64,000 nt of DNA, taken from VBCG01 sp044226535. GTDB lineage: Bacteria; Pseudomonadota; Gammaproteobacteria; Burkholderiales; Casimicrobiaceae. Positions 23,804 to 35,272 of this stretch are shown piece by piece. The notes under the pieces are model-generated. The model did no database searches. It was not told where the DNA came from and saw only the letters and a list, made by a program, of their open reading frames with translations. Position 1 is the stretch's first letter; every line of letters starts with the position of its first letter. The translations under genes were made by a program, and so were the position numbers. The stretch is from the NCBI GenBank assembly GCA_044226535.1, contig JBGAGT010000003.1, positions 62,001 to 126,000 on the forward strand, in the 5' to 3' direction.

Positions 23804-24426
23804 GGCTTCGCTCCCGCGCCGTCCTGGCGCGCGGCGGCCTCGGCGGCCTCACGCTGGCGCGCGATTTCCTCGGCGAGCTCCTCCTCGGCACTCTTGCCGG
23901 CATGGCGCTCCATGGGATCGGGGATCAGGCCGCGCAGGTAGGCGATGCGCTTGATGAGCTCGGAGAACGCCTGGATCATGAGCAGGACGAAGCCGACCGG
24001 GACCAGGAGGCGCGCCGGCCAGATGATCAGCCCCCCCGCGTTGGTCGACACCTCGTTGCGCACCCATGAGTCCTCGAGCAGCGGCCACGACAGCCAGGCG
24101 ATGATGAACGACATGGGGTACAGGAAGAAGACGATGCCGATCACGTCGATCCAGTTCCGCGTGCGGGGCGAGAGCTTGCTCGAAACGATATCGATGCGCA
24201 CGTGCTCGTTGCGCAGGAACGTGTAGCCCGCGCCGAGCAGGAAGACCGCGGAGAAGAGGTACCACTGGATCTCGAGGTATGCATTGGAGCTGTAGTCGAA
24301 CAGCTTGCGCACGGTGGCATTGGCTGCGCTGATGAGCACGCAGGCGAGCACCAGCCAGGCGAGCAGCTTTCCAAGGCGCGCGGATGACGCGTCGATGACG
24401 CGTGACAGGCCGAGCAGGGCGTTCAA
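23800..24426 (-). CDS. dctQ: TRAP transporter small permease DctQ
   Basis: A 208-residue small membrane subunit with four helices, at about 18-38, 56-74, 92-115 and 138-160. It carries the DctQ features NATVRKLFDYSSNAYLEIQWYL (split across helix 1-2) and LRNEHVRIDIV. A charged C-terminal tail of about 40 residues is Glu/Ala-rich. With DctM it forms the transport complex served by a DctP protein, most likely the one at 19355. It is divergent from glyA. Confidence 0.9.
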   Translation of the reverse strand: MNALLGLSRVIDASSARLGKLLAWLVLACVLISAANATVRKLFDYSSNAYLEIQWYLFSAVFLLGAGYTFLRNEHVRIDIVSSKLSPRTRNWIDVIGIVFFLYPMSFIIAWLSWPLLEDSWVRNEVSTNAGGLIIWPARLLVPVGFVLLMIQAFSELIKRIAYLRGLIPDPMERHAGKSAEEELAEEIARQREAAEAAARQDGAGAKP

Positions 24427-24600
24427 GCGGGATCCTCCGGTACCGATGCGCGGGCCCGTTTCTTCTTGCCGGCAATTCCGACCGGGGGTCGGGGGCGACC
24501 GCGACGCTTAGCGGCGCAAGTATAAGGGAACACCAGCGCCGCGGTGATAAAATCGACGGCGGCGCTCTCGCCTGCCCCGCCTACGCGACCCCCTCAAATC

Positions 24601-25847
<1,247 letters not shown>

Positions 25848-25851
<4 letters not shown>

Positions 25852-26327
25852 ACTGCCCGTTCTGCACCAGCCCCGACACGCAGGTGATCGACTCGCGCGT
25901 GTCGGAGGCGGGCGACGCCATCCGCCGCCGCCGGCGCTGCATGGCCTGCCAGAAGCGCTTCACCACCTACGAGAACGCCGAGCTGCGCCTGCCGCAGGTC
26001 GTCAAGTCGGACGGCTCGCGCGCCGACTTCGACGAGCGCAAGATCCGCACCGGCTTCCAGCGCGCGCTGCACAAGCGTCCCGTCCCCACCGGCTATGTCG
26101 ACGAGGCGATCAAGCGCATCGTCCAGCACGTGCTGGCGCTCGGCGAGCGCGAGATCCCTTCGCGCGACATCGGCGAGCGCGTGATGGACGAGTTGAAGAA
26201 GCTCGACAAGGTCGGCTATATCCGCTTCGCGTCGGTGTACCGCGCCTTCGAGGACGTCTCCGATTTCCGCGACGCCATCAAGGAAGTCGAGGCGCCCGCG
26301 CGGCGCCCGCGCCGCGAGCGCGCGTGA
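25848..26327 (+). CDS. nrdR: Transcriptional repressor NrdR
   Basis: A 159-residue regulator of ribonucleotide reductase genes. The zinc ribbon uses Cys3, Cys6, Cys31 and Cys34 (CPFC and CMAC), and an ATP-cone follows at about 49-139 (VVKSDGSRADFDERKI onward). Length is normal. The ATG overlaps the glyA stop (ATGA), and the TGA overlaps the ribD ATG by one base, so three genes are tightly coupled. No nrd structural gene is in the window. Confidence 0.95.
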
Positions 26328-27424
26328 TGGGCCGCCAGCCCGGCGCCGCGGACGACGAGCGGTTCATGAAGCGCGCGCTGGCGCTGGCGGCGCGGGGCCT
26401 CTACACCACGCCGCCCAACCCGCGCGTGGGATCCGTGGTGGTGCGCGACGGCGCGGTGCTGGGCGAGGGCTTCCATCGCCGTGCCGGCGAGCCGCACGCC
26501 GAGGCCAACGCGCTCGCCGATGCGCGCGCGCGCGGCCACGACCCGCGCGGCGCCACCGTCTACTCGACGCTCGAGCCCTGCAACGCCGAGGGTCGAATGC
26601 CGCCCTGCGCGCGCGCGCTGGTCGAGGCCGGCGTGGCGCGCGTCATCTACGGCCTCGCCGACCCGAATCCCGCCAAGGGAGGCGGGCGTGCCAGCCTCGA
26701 GGCCGCCGGCATCGAGGTGCGCGGCGGCGTGGGCGAGGATGCCTCGCGTGAGCTCAACCTGGGCTTCGTGTCGCTGATGACGCGCGGCCTTCCCTGGGTG
26801 CGCTGCAAGGTCGCGGCCTCGCTCGACGGGCGCACCGCGCTCGCTTCCGGCGAGAGCCAATGGATCACCGGGGCCGCGGCGCGCGCCGATGGCCACGCCT
26901 TCCGCGCACGCGCCGGCGCCGTGCTCACCGGCATCGGCACCGTGCTGCGCGACGACCCGCAGCTCACCGTGCGCGCGGTGGAGACGCCGCGCCAGCCGCT
27001 GCGCGTGGTGGTCGACCGGCACGGCGAGCTCACGCGCCGCGCACGCGTGCTGGGTGACGGCAACGCGCTGGTGGTGACCGCGGGCCGCAGGCGCCCCGAC
27101 GTCGGCGACGTCGAGGTCGTCGAGCTCCCCGACGGCGAGGGCCGCGTCGACCTTCACGCGATGATGCGGGAGCTCGGGCGGCGCGGCGTCAACGAGGTGC
27201 ATGTCGAGGCGGGCGGGCGTCTCAACGGCGCGCTGATGGCGGCGGGGCTCATCGACGAATGGCTGGTCTACCTGGCGCCCGCGCTGCTCGGCGACCCCGC
27301 GCGCGGCATCGCCGAGCTCGCCTCGCCGCTCGCCTCGCTTTCGCAGCGCACGGCGCTCGCCTTCCACTCGGTCGAGCGCATCGGCGACGACCTGCGCGTG
27401 ATCGCGCGCCGGAAGGCGCCCTGA
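26327..27424 (+). CDS. ribD: Riboflavin biosynthesis deaminase/reductase RibD
   Basis: A 365-residue bifunctional enzyme for two early riboflavin steps. The deaminase half has zinc ligands in HAE (57-59) and C85/C94 of TLEPCNAEGRMPPC. The reductase half starts near 150, with VRCKVAASLDGRTALASGESQW and VHVEAGGRLNGALMAAGL. The deaminase loop reads CNAEG where CSHxG or CxHxG is commoner. Start is the ATG at 26327; a GTG one codon earlier is possible. Because it overlaps nrdR, no FMN riboswitch precedes it. Confidence 0.94.
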   Translation: MGRQPGAADDERFMKRALALAARGLYTTPPNPRVGSVVVRDGAVLGEGFHRRAGEPHAEANALADARARGHDPRGATVYSTLEPCNAEGRMPPCARALVEAGVARVIYGLADPNPAKGGGRASLEAAGIEVRGGVGEDASRELNLGFVSLMTRGLPWVRCKVAASLDGRTALASGESQWITGAAARADGHAFRARAGAVLTGIGTVLRDDPQLTVRAVETPRQPLRVVVDRHGELTRRARVLGDGNALVVTAGRRRPDVGDVEVVELPDGEGRVDLHAMMRELGRRGVNEVHVEAGGRLNGALMAAGLIDEWLVYLAPALLGDPARGIAELASPLASLSQRTALAFHSVERIGDDLRVIARRKAP

Positions 27425-28083
27425 TGTTCACCGGCATCGTCGCCGCCGTCGGCCGCGTCGCCTCGCTCGAGCACGCGGGCGCGAGCCGGCGCATGATCGT
27501 CGACGCCGGCGAGCTTGCGCTCGACGACGTGGCGATCGGCGACAGCATCGCGGTGTCGGGCTGCTGCCTGACGGTGGTGGCGATCGACGGGCGGCGCCTC
27601 GGCTTCGACGTGTCGGCGGAGACGCTCGCGCGCACCGCGGCGCTGTCGGCGGCGGCGCGGGTCAACCTCGAGAAGTCGCTGCGTCTCGCCGACCGCATGG
27701 GCGGCCACCTGGTGCAAGGCCACGTCGACGGCACCGGCACCGTCGCGGCCTTCGAGGCCGTCGCGGGCGACACGGCGGGCAACCGCCGGCTCGCGATCGA
27801 CGCGCCCGGCGCGCTCGCGCGCTTCATCGCGCCGAAAGGCTCGATCGCCGTCGACGGCGTGAGCCTCACCGTCAACGGCGTCGAGGACCTGGCGGGTCCC
27901 GGGGGCGGTCTCGCGCGCTTCCACGTCAACCTGATCCCCCACACCCTCGCGGTGACCACGCTCGGCGGACTCGCGCCGGGCGCGCGGGTCAACCTCGAGG
28001 TCGACATGATGGCGCGCTACGCCGCGCGGCTCGCCGAAGCCGAGGCTGCCGGCATGCCCGGGAAGCCGGGTGCGCTAGAGTGA
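27424..28083 (+). CDS. ribE: Riboflavin synthase alpha chain RibE
   Basis: A 219-residue enzyme that dismutates two lumazine molecules to make riboflavin. It consists of two similar barrel halves: MFTGIVAAVGRV at the start and GHLVQGHVDGTGTV opening the second. SGCCLTVV and VDGVSLTVNGV are the paired substrate-binding strands. The ATG overlaps the ribD stop by one base. The next riboflavin genes (ribBA, ribH) are not in the window; the 91-base gap after it leads to mmsA. Confidence 0.95.
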   Translation: MFTGIVAAVGRVASLEHAGASRRMIVDAGELALDDVAIGDSIAVSGCCLTVVAIDGRRLGFDVSAETLARTAALSAAARVNLEKSLRLADRMGGHLVQGHVDGTGTVAAFEAVAGDTAGNRRLAIDAPGALARFIAPKGSIAVDGVSLTVNGVEDLAGPGGGLARFHVNLIPHTLAVTTLGGLAPGARVNLEVDMMARYAARLAEAEAAGMPGKPGALE

Positions 28084-28174
28084 AGGCGAAACCGCCCGCT
28101 GCCCGAGCGGGCCCGAAGCACCCGGGCCGCGCGCGCCGCAGCGCGCCACACACCCGACGATACGGAGGAAAGCC

Positions 28175-29689
<1,515 letters not shown>

Positions 29690-29723
29690 GCCCTTCGCGC
29701 ATCGACGAAAGGCCGTCGCGAGC

Positions 29724-30872
29724 GTGCCGGGCCCGATGGGTCGCTCGAGCAGGATCGCCTTCGCGGCGTGGGTGCTGCTGGCGTCCACTGCGTGGCCGCG
29801 GGCCTCGACCGCGCAGGCTGCGCAGCCCGCGCTCCCCGAGCTCAAGCTCTCGGTGGTGGTGGCGCCGCTGTACGCCATGGGCGCGGCCGGCAAGGCCTGG
29901 GGCGAAGGCATCAACGCCGCGGGCATCGGGTCGAACGCCGTGCTGTACCCGGCGGCGGTGCTCGCCAAGCGCGACGCGACGGAGGAGTTCAGGGCGCTGC
30001 AGTCGGGCGCGATCGACATCGCGGTGGGCTCCGCGCTGCAGTGGTCGGACGCGCTGCCCTCGCTGGGCGCGGTCGCGCTGCCGTGGATGGCACCGACGGC
30101 GCACCAGCTGGTGGCCGTCGTCGGTGACGCCGAGGTCCGGCGCCGCTATGCCGCGGTGCTCGAGGCCGCCGGCGTGCACCTGGTGGCCATGGCGCCGCTG
30201 CGCCATCGCGTGCTGTCGACGCAATCGAAGACGGTCGGGGCGCCGGGCGACCTGCGTGGATTGCGGGTGCGCGCCGGCGGCCAGCACCTCGTGATCGACA
30301 CCTTCGTCGCGCTCGGCGCGCTGCCCACCGGGCTGCGGCTCGAGGATGCGCGCGCCGCGCTGCAGGCGGGCGAGCTCGACGGGCAGGAGGCCGCGGCGCC
30401 GACGCTGGTCGCCGCGCGTGCCTGGGCCACGGGAGCGCGCCACGTCGTGCAGTGGGGCGCATTCGCCAGCGTCATGCTGTTCACCGTGAACAAGTCGCGG
30501 TGGGATGGCTGGCCGCCCGCCACGCGCGACGCCGTGCAGGCGGCGGCCCTCAAGGCCATCGCCTCGGTCGATTCGATGGCCAAGGAGAAGGCCGCCAACG
30601 ACGAGCTCGCCCGCAACGGCGTGGCCATCACGCGCCTCACCGCGGCCGGGCATGCGGCGTTCCGCGAGGCCGCCGAGCCGGTGTGGCGGCAATGGCTGCC
30701 GCGCATGGACGCCGCGCTGGTGGACGCGGTGCGCGCGGCGTCGGCACCTGCACCGGCGACCCCTTCGCCGTCCACGCCCGCGTTGACGCCAGCGCCGGCA
30801 TCGCCACCTGCACCCACATCGCCACCGGCACCCACGCCGCCCCTCTCGCACCCGCCCGCGCCGGCATCCTGA
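29724..30872 (+). CDS. Orphan TRAP-type substrate-binding protein with proline-rich tail
   Basis: A 382-residue periplasmic DctP-family protein. The signal peptide ends near ASTAQA. Family parts are LQSGAIDIAVGSALQWSD, LRGLRVRAGGQHL with the conserved Arg, and NKSRWDGWPPATRDAV. The last 45 residues are an unusual Ala/Pro/Ser/Thr tail (PAPTSPPAPTPP). GTG at 29724 or ATG at 29736 could start it; no strong ribosome-binding site decides. No dctQM genes adjoin, so its membrane partner is elsewhere. It is only 34 bases from mmsA and may share its transcript. Confidence 0.75.
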   Translation: MPGPMGRSSRIAFAAWVLLASTAWPRASTAQAAQPALPELKLSVVVAPLYAMGAAGKAWGEGINAAGIGSNAVLYPAAVLAKRDATEEFRALQSGAIDIAVGSALQWSDALPSLGAVALPWMAPTAHQLVAVVGDAEVRRRYAAVLEAAGVHLVAMAPLRHRVLSTQSKTVGAPGDLRGLRVRAGGQHLVIDTFVALGALPTGLRLEDARAALQAGELDGQEAAAPTLVAARAWATGARHVVQWGAFASVMLFTVNKSRWDGWPPATRDAVQAAALKAIASVDSMAKEKAANDELARNGVAITRLTAAGHAAFREAAEPVWRQWLPRMDAALVDAVRAASAPAPATPSPSTPALTPAPASPPAPTSPPAPTPPLSHPPAPAS

Positions 30873-30915
30873 CCCGACGCTGGCGCGCGTACCGCCGCAT
30901 TCGGGTCCTGCGCGG

Positions 30916-30944
30916 TTGCCGCGGCGATCGCGGCGCCTCACAAT
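30916..30944 (+). promoter_or_regulatory. Promoter-like element of surface gene A
   Basis: TTGCCG (30916-30921) and CACAAT (30939-30944) are 17 bases apart, about 30 bases before the ATG at 30977. A similar TTGCGG/CACAAT pair precedes the paralogue at 32611, suggesting shared control. Confidence 0.4.
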
Positions 30945-30976
30945 CCGCGGCATCGTCCGCACGAAGGGAGAGCAGC

Positions 30977-32455
30977 ATGAAGGCAACCGGAATCGCCGTC
31001 GCCACGCTCGCGGCATGGCTGGGCCTCGCAACCGCGGAGGCGATCGCCGCGCCCTGCGCAGGCTTCGTCGACGTCGACGACGCCAATGCGGAATACTGCG
31101 CGGCCGTCAACTTCATGCGCAACACCGGCATCACCGCCGGATGCGACGCCACGCACTATTGCCCCAACGACGCCACGACGCGGCTGCAGATGGCGCTGTT
31201 CCTGAAGCGCATGGCCGACCGCGCGGTCTTCAAGCAGGGCGGGAATGCGTTCGGCGCGCCCGCGGTCATCGGCACGACCGATGCGCAGGGGCTCACCGTG
31301 CTCGTCGGCAACCGGCCGCTGTTGCGCGGCGCGCGCGTCGACGCCAACGACAACCATGCGCCGACGCTGGTCGGCGGCTACGCGGGCAACGGCGTCGCGG
31401 CGGGCGCCTTCGGCGCGGTGATCGCGGGCGGCGGCCAGGGCGACAGCGTCTGCGGGCCGCTCGGCAACGCGAGCTGTGTCAACGAGGTCGACGGACAGGT
31501 CGGCGCGGTGGGCGGCGGCATGGGCAACCTCGCCGCGGGACTCGCCGCGACCGTCGCGGGCGGCGCGAGCAACACCGCGGGCGCTTATGGTGCCGTGGGC
31601 GGCGGCGCGATCAACTCGGCGAACGGCGCCTACTCGGCGGTCGGCGGCGGTGCGTCCAACGATGCGTCGGGTGCCTATGCGGGCGTGGGGGCGGGGACGC
31701 TCAACGCGGCGAGCGGGAACGATGCGTTCGTCGGCGGCGGCTACGGCAACGTCGCCAACGCCGAGTCGTCGAGCGTGGGCGGCGGCTACTACAACACCGC
31801 GGGCAAGTCCTACGCGACGGTCGGCGGTGGTTACGGCAACGAGGCCACGGGCTATGCCGCGACGGTGATCGGCGGATCGGTCAACACCGCGGGAGGCGAC
31901 TACTCGGTGGCGATGGGCTACAACGCCTACGTCACCGGCGATGCCGACGGCAGCTTCGTGTTCGCCGACGGCAGCAGCGGCGCCTTCACCTCGGCCACGG
32001 CCAACGAGTTCGCGGTGGCCGCGAGCGGCGGCATCCGACTTCGTACCGCCAAGAGCGGCGCCACGGGGTGCTCGATCGCGGCGGGCGGGGGGTCGTGGGC
32101 CTGCTCGAGCAGCCGCAGCGTCAAGCGCGACTTCGCCGACGTCGACCCGCAGTCGGTGCTCGACAAGGTGGCCGCGCTGCCGGTGCAGCGCTGGCGCTAC
32201 GTCGACGAGGACCATGCGGTACGGCACCTCGGCACCTTCGCCGAGGACTTCTACGCGGCCTTCGGGCTCGGCGCCGATGCGCGATCGATCACCATGGCCG
32301 ACGCGGACGGCGTCGCGCTGGCGGCGATCCAGGCGCTGTACGCGCGCGAGCGCGAGACCGCGCAGGCGCTGCGCGACCAGAACGCCGAGCTGCGCGCCGG
32401 CCTCGCGGCGCTGCTCGCGCGGGTGGCGAGGATCGAGGCGGCGCAGGCGCGCTGA
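30977..32455 (+). CDS. Secreted SLH / YadA-head-like / S74-chaperone protein A
   Basis: A 492-residue exported protein. The signal peptide ends near AIAAP. Residues 26-85 resemble one S-layer homology domain: AGFVDVDDANAEYCAAVNFM, then GITAGCD and the closing TTRLQMALFLKRMAD. Residues 125-330 hold about eleven Gly-rich repeats of the type VGGGxxNxAxGxYA, like YadA/Hep_Hag heads. From residue 377 a peptidase S74 domain follows (SSRSVKRDFADVD to DGVALAAIQAL), then a 37-residue coiled coil. S74 domains trimerise and may cleave themselves; the S-x4-K pair is present. No membrane barrel is visible. AGGGAGA precedes the ATG. It is a tandem paralogue of the next gene. Confidence 0.75.
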   Translation: MKATGIAVATLAAWLGLATAEAIAAPCAGFVDVDDANAEYCAAVNFMRNTGITAGCDATHYCPNDATTRLQMALFLKRMADRAVFKQGGNAFGAPAVIGTTDAQGLTVLVGNRPLLRGARVDANDNHAPTLVGGYAGNGVAAGAFGAVIAGGGQGDSVCGPLGNASCVNEVDGQVGAVGGGMGNLAAGLAATVAGGASNTAGAYGAVGGGAINSANGAYSAVGGGASNDASGAYAGVGAGTLNAASGNDAFVGGGYGNVANAESSSVGGGYYNTAGKSYATVGGGYGNEATGYAATVIGGSVNTAGGDYSVAMGYNAYVTGDADGSFVFADGSSGAFTSATANEFAVAASGGIRLRTAKSGATGCSIAAGGGSWACSSSRSVKRDFADVDPQSVLDKVAALPVQRWRYVDEDHAVRHLGTFAEDFYAAFGLGADARSITMADADGVALAAIQALYARERETAQALRDQNAELRAGLAALLARVARIEAAQAR

Positions 32456-32470
32456 CGCGGGACCCATCCA

Positions 32471-32503
32471 CGCGACGCGGGGCCGCTCGCGTCCCGCGTC
32501 GCG
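32471..32503 (+). terminator. Perfect 11-base inverted repeat between the surface genes
   Basis: CGCGACGCGGG (32471-32481) pairs perfectly with CCCGCGTCGCG (32493-32503) around an 11-base loop, 16 bases after the stop of gene A. A second stem, GGCCGGC/GCCGGCC, lies at 32523-32540. They could end or stabilise the first transcript. There is no U run. Confidence 0.5.
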
Positions 32504-32548
32504 GGGCGTCCCCGCGTCTCGCGGCCGGCTTGCGCCGGCCGGCCGGCC

Positions 32549-32578
32549 TTGCGGCGTGCCGGAGGGCGCGCGCACAAT
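32549..32578 (+). promoter_or_regulatory. Promoter-like element of surface gene B
   Basis: TTGCGG (32549-32554) and CACAAT (32573-32578) are 18 bases apart and 32 bases before the ATG at 32611. It mirrors the element before gene A. Confidence 0.35.
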
Positions 32579-32610
32579 CGGTCGCCCCTTCGTGCCACGG
32601 GAGACCCACG

Positions 32611-34188
32611 ATGCGCCCCATGCTCGCAGCGCTTTGCGTCGCCATCATCGCGACCCTGTCCGCCCAGCACGCGCATGCCGCGGCCTGCGCCGGCTTCGTC
32701 GACGTCAGCGATGCCGACACCGAGTATTGCGCGGCGGTGACCTACCTCAGGAACACCGGCATCACGCTGGGTTGCGACGCCACGCACTACTGTCCCGCCG
32801 ATTCCGTCACGCGCCTGCAGATGGCGCTGTTCATGAAGCGCATGGCCGACAAGGCGGTGTTCAGGCAGGGCGGCAACGCCTTCGGCGCACCCGCCGTGCT
32901 GGGCACCACCGACACGCAGCCCCTGTCGATCCTCGTCGACGGCACGCCGCTGCTGCGCGGCTTCCGCATCGCGCACACCGCCGGCTATCCCACCAGCAGC
33001 GTCGGCGGCGATGCGAGCAATTCGCTGGGTGCCGACGCGTACGGTGCCGTCATCGGCGGGGGCGGGGCGGGCGCCGCGTTCGGCAACTGCGGGCTGCTCG
33101 CCGACGAGGCCTGCAACCATCACGTCGAGCGCCCCTGGGGCACGATCGGCGGCGGCCTGCACAACGCGGTCATCGAGCAATACGGGACAGTCGGCGGCGG
33201 GAACGAGAACATCGCCGGGAACTACGGCGTCGTCGCCGGCGGTTCGGGCAACCATGCGCCGGGCGGCGGCCAGACGATCGCGGGAGGCGTGCTCAACAAC
33301 GCCGGCGACACCGCCCTGTACGCGACCGTCGGCGGCGGCGCCTTCAACGGCGTCTATGCCGAGCGCGCGACCGTCGCGGGCGGCTACGGCAATTACGCCT
33401 CGTTCAAGAGCGCCACGATCGGAGGCGGGGAGTCCAATGGCGGCGCCGCGGAATACGTGGCGGTGGCCGGCGGCCTCGGCAACACCGCCAGCGGCAGCTA
33501 CGCGTTCGTGGGTGGCGGGCACAACAACGTCGCGACCGGCGAGGGCGCGGTGGTGCCCGGCGGCAGTGACAACGCCGCGGGGGGCGCGTACTCGGTGGTG
33601 CTGGGGCGCAATGCCACCACCACGTCGGCGGCGGCCGGCTCGTTCGTATTCTCCGACAGCACCACCAGCGCGCTGGCCTTCGGCACCAACAATGCGAACC
33701 AGTTCCTGGTGGCCGCGGCGGGGGGCATCCGCATGATGACCAACAAGGACTTCTCCACCGGCTGCTCGATCGCTCCGGGGGGCGGGACCTGGAGCTGCAG
33801 CAGCAGCCGGTCGGTGAAGCGCGATTTCGACGACGTCGATGCCGGCGCGGTGCTCGACAAAGTGGCCGCGCTGCCCATCATGCGCTGGCGCTATGCCACC
33901 GAGGACCCCGCGGTGCGGCACATGGGGACGTTCGCCGAGGACTTCCGCGCCGCCTTCGGGCTCGGCCAGGACGACCGGTCGATCGCGCTGGCCGATGCCG
34001 ACGGTGTCGCGCTGGCGGCGATCCAGGCGCTCCATGCGCGGGGGCGCGCCGCCGACGCCGCGCTGGCCGATGCGCGCGCGCAGGCCCGTGCGCTGGAGGA
34101 AAGCGCGGCGCGCAAGGACGCTCACATCGCCGACCTCGAGGCGAGGCTCCAGCGCGTCGAGGCGAGGCTGTCGATGCAAGGAAACTGA
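32611..34188 (+). CDS. Secreted SLH / YadA-head-like / S74-chaperone protein B
   Basis: A 525-residue paralogue of the preceding protein with the same order of parts. The signal peptide ends near HAHAAA, and an SLH-like domain covers about 22-83 (AGFVDVSDADTEYCAAVTYL and TRLQMALFMKRMAD). Gly-rich head repeats fill about 125-345, an S74 domain starts at 397 (SSRSVKRDFDDVD), and a longer coiled coil of about 50 residues ends it. The SLH and S74 parts are closely similar to protein A, while the head repeats differ in number and sequence, as expected for a surface region under diversifying change. GGGAGA precedes the ATG. Confidence 0.75.
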   Translation: MRPMLAALCVAIIATLSAQHAHAAACAGFVDVSDADTEYCAAVTYLRNTGITLGCDATHYCPADSVTRLQMALFMKRMADKAVFRQGGNAFGAPAVLGTTDTQPLSILVDGTPLLRGFRIAHTAGYPTSSVGGDASNSLGADAYGAVIGGGGAGAAFGNCGLLADEACNHHVERPWGTIGGGLHNAVIEQYGTVGGGNENIAGNYGVVAGGSGNHAPGGGQTIAGGVLNNAGDTALYATVGGGAFNGVYAERATVAGGYGNYASFKSATIGGGESNGGAAEYVAVAGGLGNTASGSYAFVGGGHNNVATGEGAVVPGGSDNAAGGAYSVVLGRNATTTSAAAGSFVFSDSTTSALAFGTNNANQFLVAAAGGIRMMTNKDFSTGCSIAPGGGTWSCSSSRSVKRDFDDVDAGAVLDKVAALPIMRWRYATEDPAVRHMGTFAEDFRAAFGLGQDDRSIALADADGVALAAIQALHARGRAADAALADARAQARALEESAARKDAHIADLEARLQRVEARLSMQGN

Positions 34189-34201
34189 TCCAGGCAACTG
34201 A

Positions 34202-34247
34202 GCCCGGCGACCGCACCGGGCCGCCGCGCGGGCAGGCCGGGCGGCGG
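34202..34247. terminator. Hairpins between convergent genes
   Basis: GCCCGG (34202-34207) pairs with CCGGGC (34216-34221), followed by a second G/C-rich inverted region to about 34247. They sit between surface gene B and the oppositely oriented aspartoacylase-family gene. No U run on either strand. Confidence 0.35.
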
Positions 34248-34261
34248 AGGGCGATCGCGCT

Positions 34262-35272
34262 TCAGCCGGCGACGTAGCGGCCGAGCCGCACCGCCGTGTC
34301 GCCGATGCGCGGGCGGCGCGTCGGCATGATCAGCACGCAGTCGTCGCAGGGCGTACGGATCTCGACCTCGCCATCGCGGGCGAGCAGCGTGCCGGCCTCG
34401 GGGACCACGGAGAGGCCGCCCACCGGGATGGCGAACGCGAAGGACTCGCTGCGGATGGTCACCGCGTCGGTCACCTCGATGACGCGTTGCGGCGGAAGGG
34501 GCCCGCGATCGAGCTCGGCCATGGCGAACCCCGCGTCGGCCACGCCGAAATGCGCGAGGAAGCGCAGCAGCGCCTGCCTTGCCACCACCGCGGCGGACTT
34601 CTCCCAATGCTGGCCGCACTCGACCAGCAGGGCGGCGCGCGGGTCGTCGGGCTCGTCGAAGAACGCGTAGTCGCGCAGCCGCCGGCCGGCCGCGTGGCCC
34701 TCGTCGACGACGATGTCGCGCGGCACGCCGACGGCGCGCGCCAGCGCGAGGCCCTTGGCGTGCCGCCCGGCCAGCGCAAGGGGCGGGCAGGGATCGGTCA
34801 TCGAGTGCAGGTCGAGCAGGTACTCGGCCTCGTCGTAGAACGGGCGCAGCGCCCGGGCGCGCGCGAGGTCGGCCGAGCTGCGCGGGCCCGACAGCACCTC
34901 GTCGGTCCACAGCCTGTTGAAGTCCTCGTCGACGAAGCGGCTCTTGAACGGCGACGCGGGGTCCCAGCGCGCGTAGGCGTCGACGTTGGCGAACACCACC
35001 GTCAGCGTGCCGCTCGCCGGGCGGAAGCCGGTACCGAGCAGCCAGTCGAGGGCGATCGCGCCGCAGACCTCGTTGCCGTGGGTCAGCGCCTGCACGACGA
35101 GCCGCGGGCCGGGGTTCGCCGATTCGAAGCGCCACACGTGGGGCGTGCCGGTGTTGCCGGCAGTCCAGCGCGCGAGGTCGGGAAAGGCGAGCTCGATCGG
35201 CAGATCGGGCCAGCGCTGCGAGGAGGGGGTGGCGATGGCGGCTTGCGCGGGTCGGCGCGTGGCGGGGTTCAG
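34262..35272 (-). CDS. Succinylglutamate desuccinylase/aspartoacylase family protein
   Basis: A zinc hydrolase of the M14-like aspartoacylase family, about 325-337 residues. Zinc ligands appear in LTHGNEVCGAIALD (H-x-x-E) and LLDLHSMT; the catalytic Glu is probably in LLVECGQHWE. Substrate is an N-acyl amino acid or related amide, not defined here. Homology begins near DLPIELAFPDLARW, yet no ATG, GTG or TTG lies upstream in frame before the argE stop. The first candidate is a CTG at 35270-35272 overlapping that stop (CTGA), used here; an ATC at 35234-35236 is another. It follows argE and is probably co-transcribed. Confidence 0.7.
   Translation of the reverse strand: MNPATRRPAQAAIATPSSQRWPDLPIELAFPDLARWTAGNTGTPHVWRFESANPGPRLVVQALTHGNEVCGAIALDWLLGTGFRPASGTLTVVFANVDAYARWDPASPFKSRFVDEDFNRLWTDEVLSGPRSSADLARARALRPFYDEAEYLLDLHSMTDPCPPLALAGRHAKGLALARAVGVPRDIVVDEGHAAGRRLRDYAFFDEPDDPRAALLVECGQHWEKSAAVVARQALLRFLAHFGVADAGFAMAELDRGPLPPQRVIEVTDAVTIRSESFAFAIPVGGLSVVPEAGTLLARDGEVEIRTPCDDCVLIMPTRRPRIGDTAVRLGRYVAG

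Noticed and set aside
24427..24600. Glycine or other riboswitch before glyA
   Set aside because: I saw no conserved aptamer core in the gap; only -10-like TATAAG and TAAAAT boxes.
26200..26330. FMN riboswitch before ribD
   Set aside because: ribD overlaps nrdR, leaving no untranslated leader.
28070..28083. TGCGCTAGAGT as a -10 box for mmsA
   Set aside because: It overlaps the last codons of ribE, the match is poor and no -35 is present.
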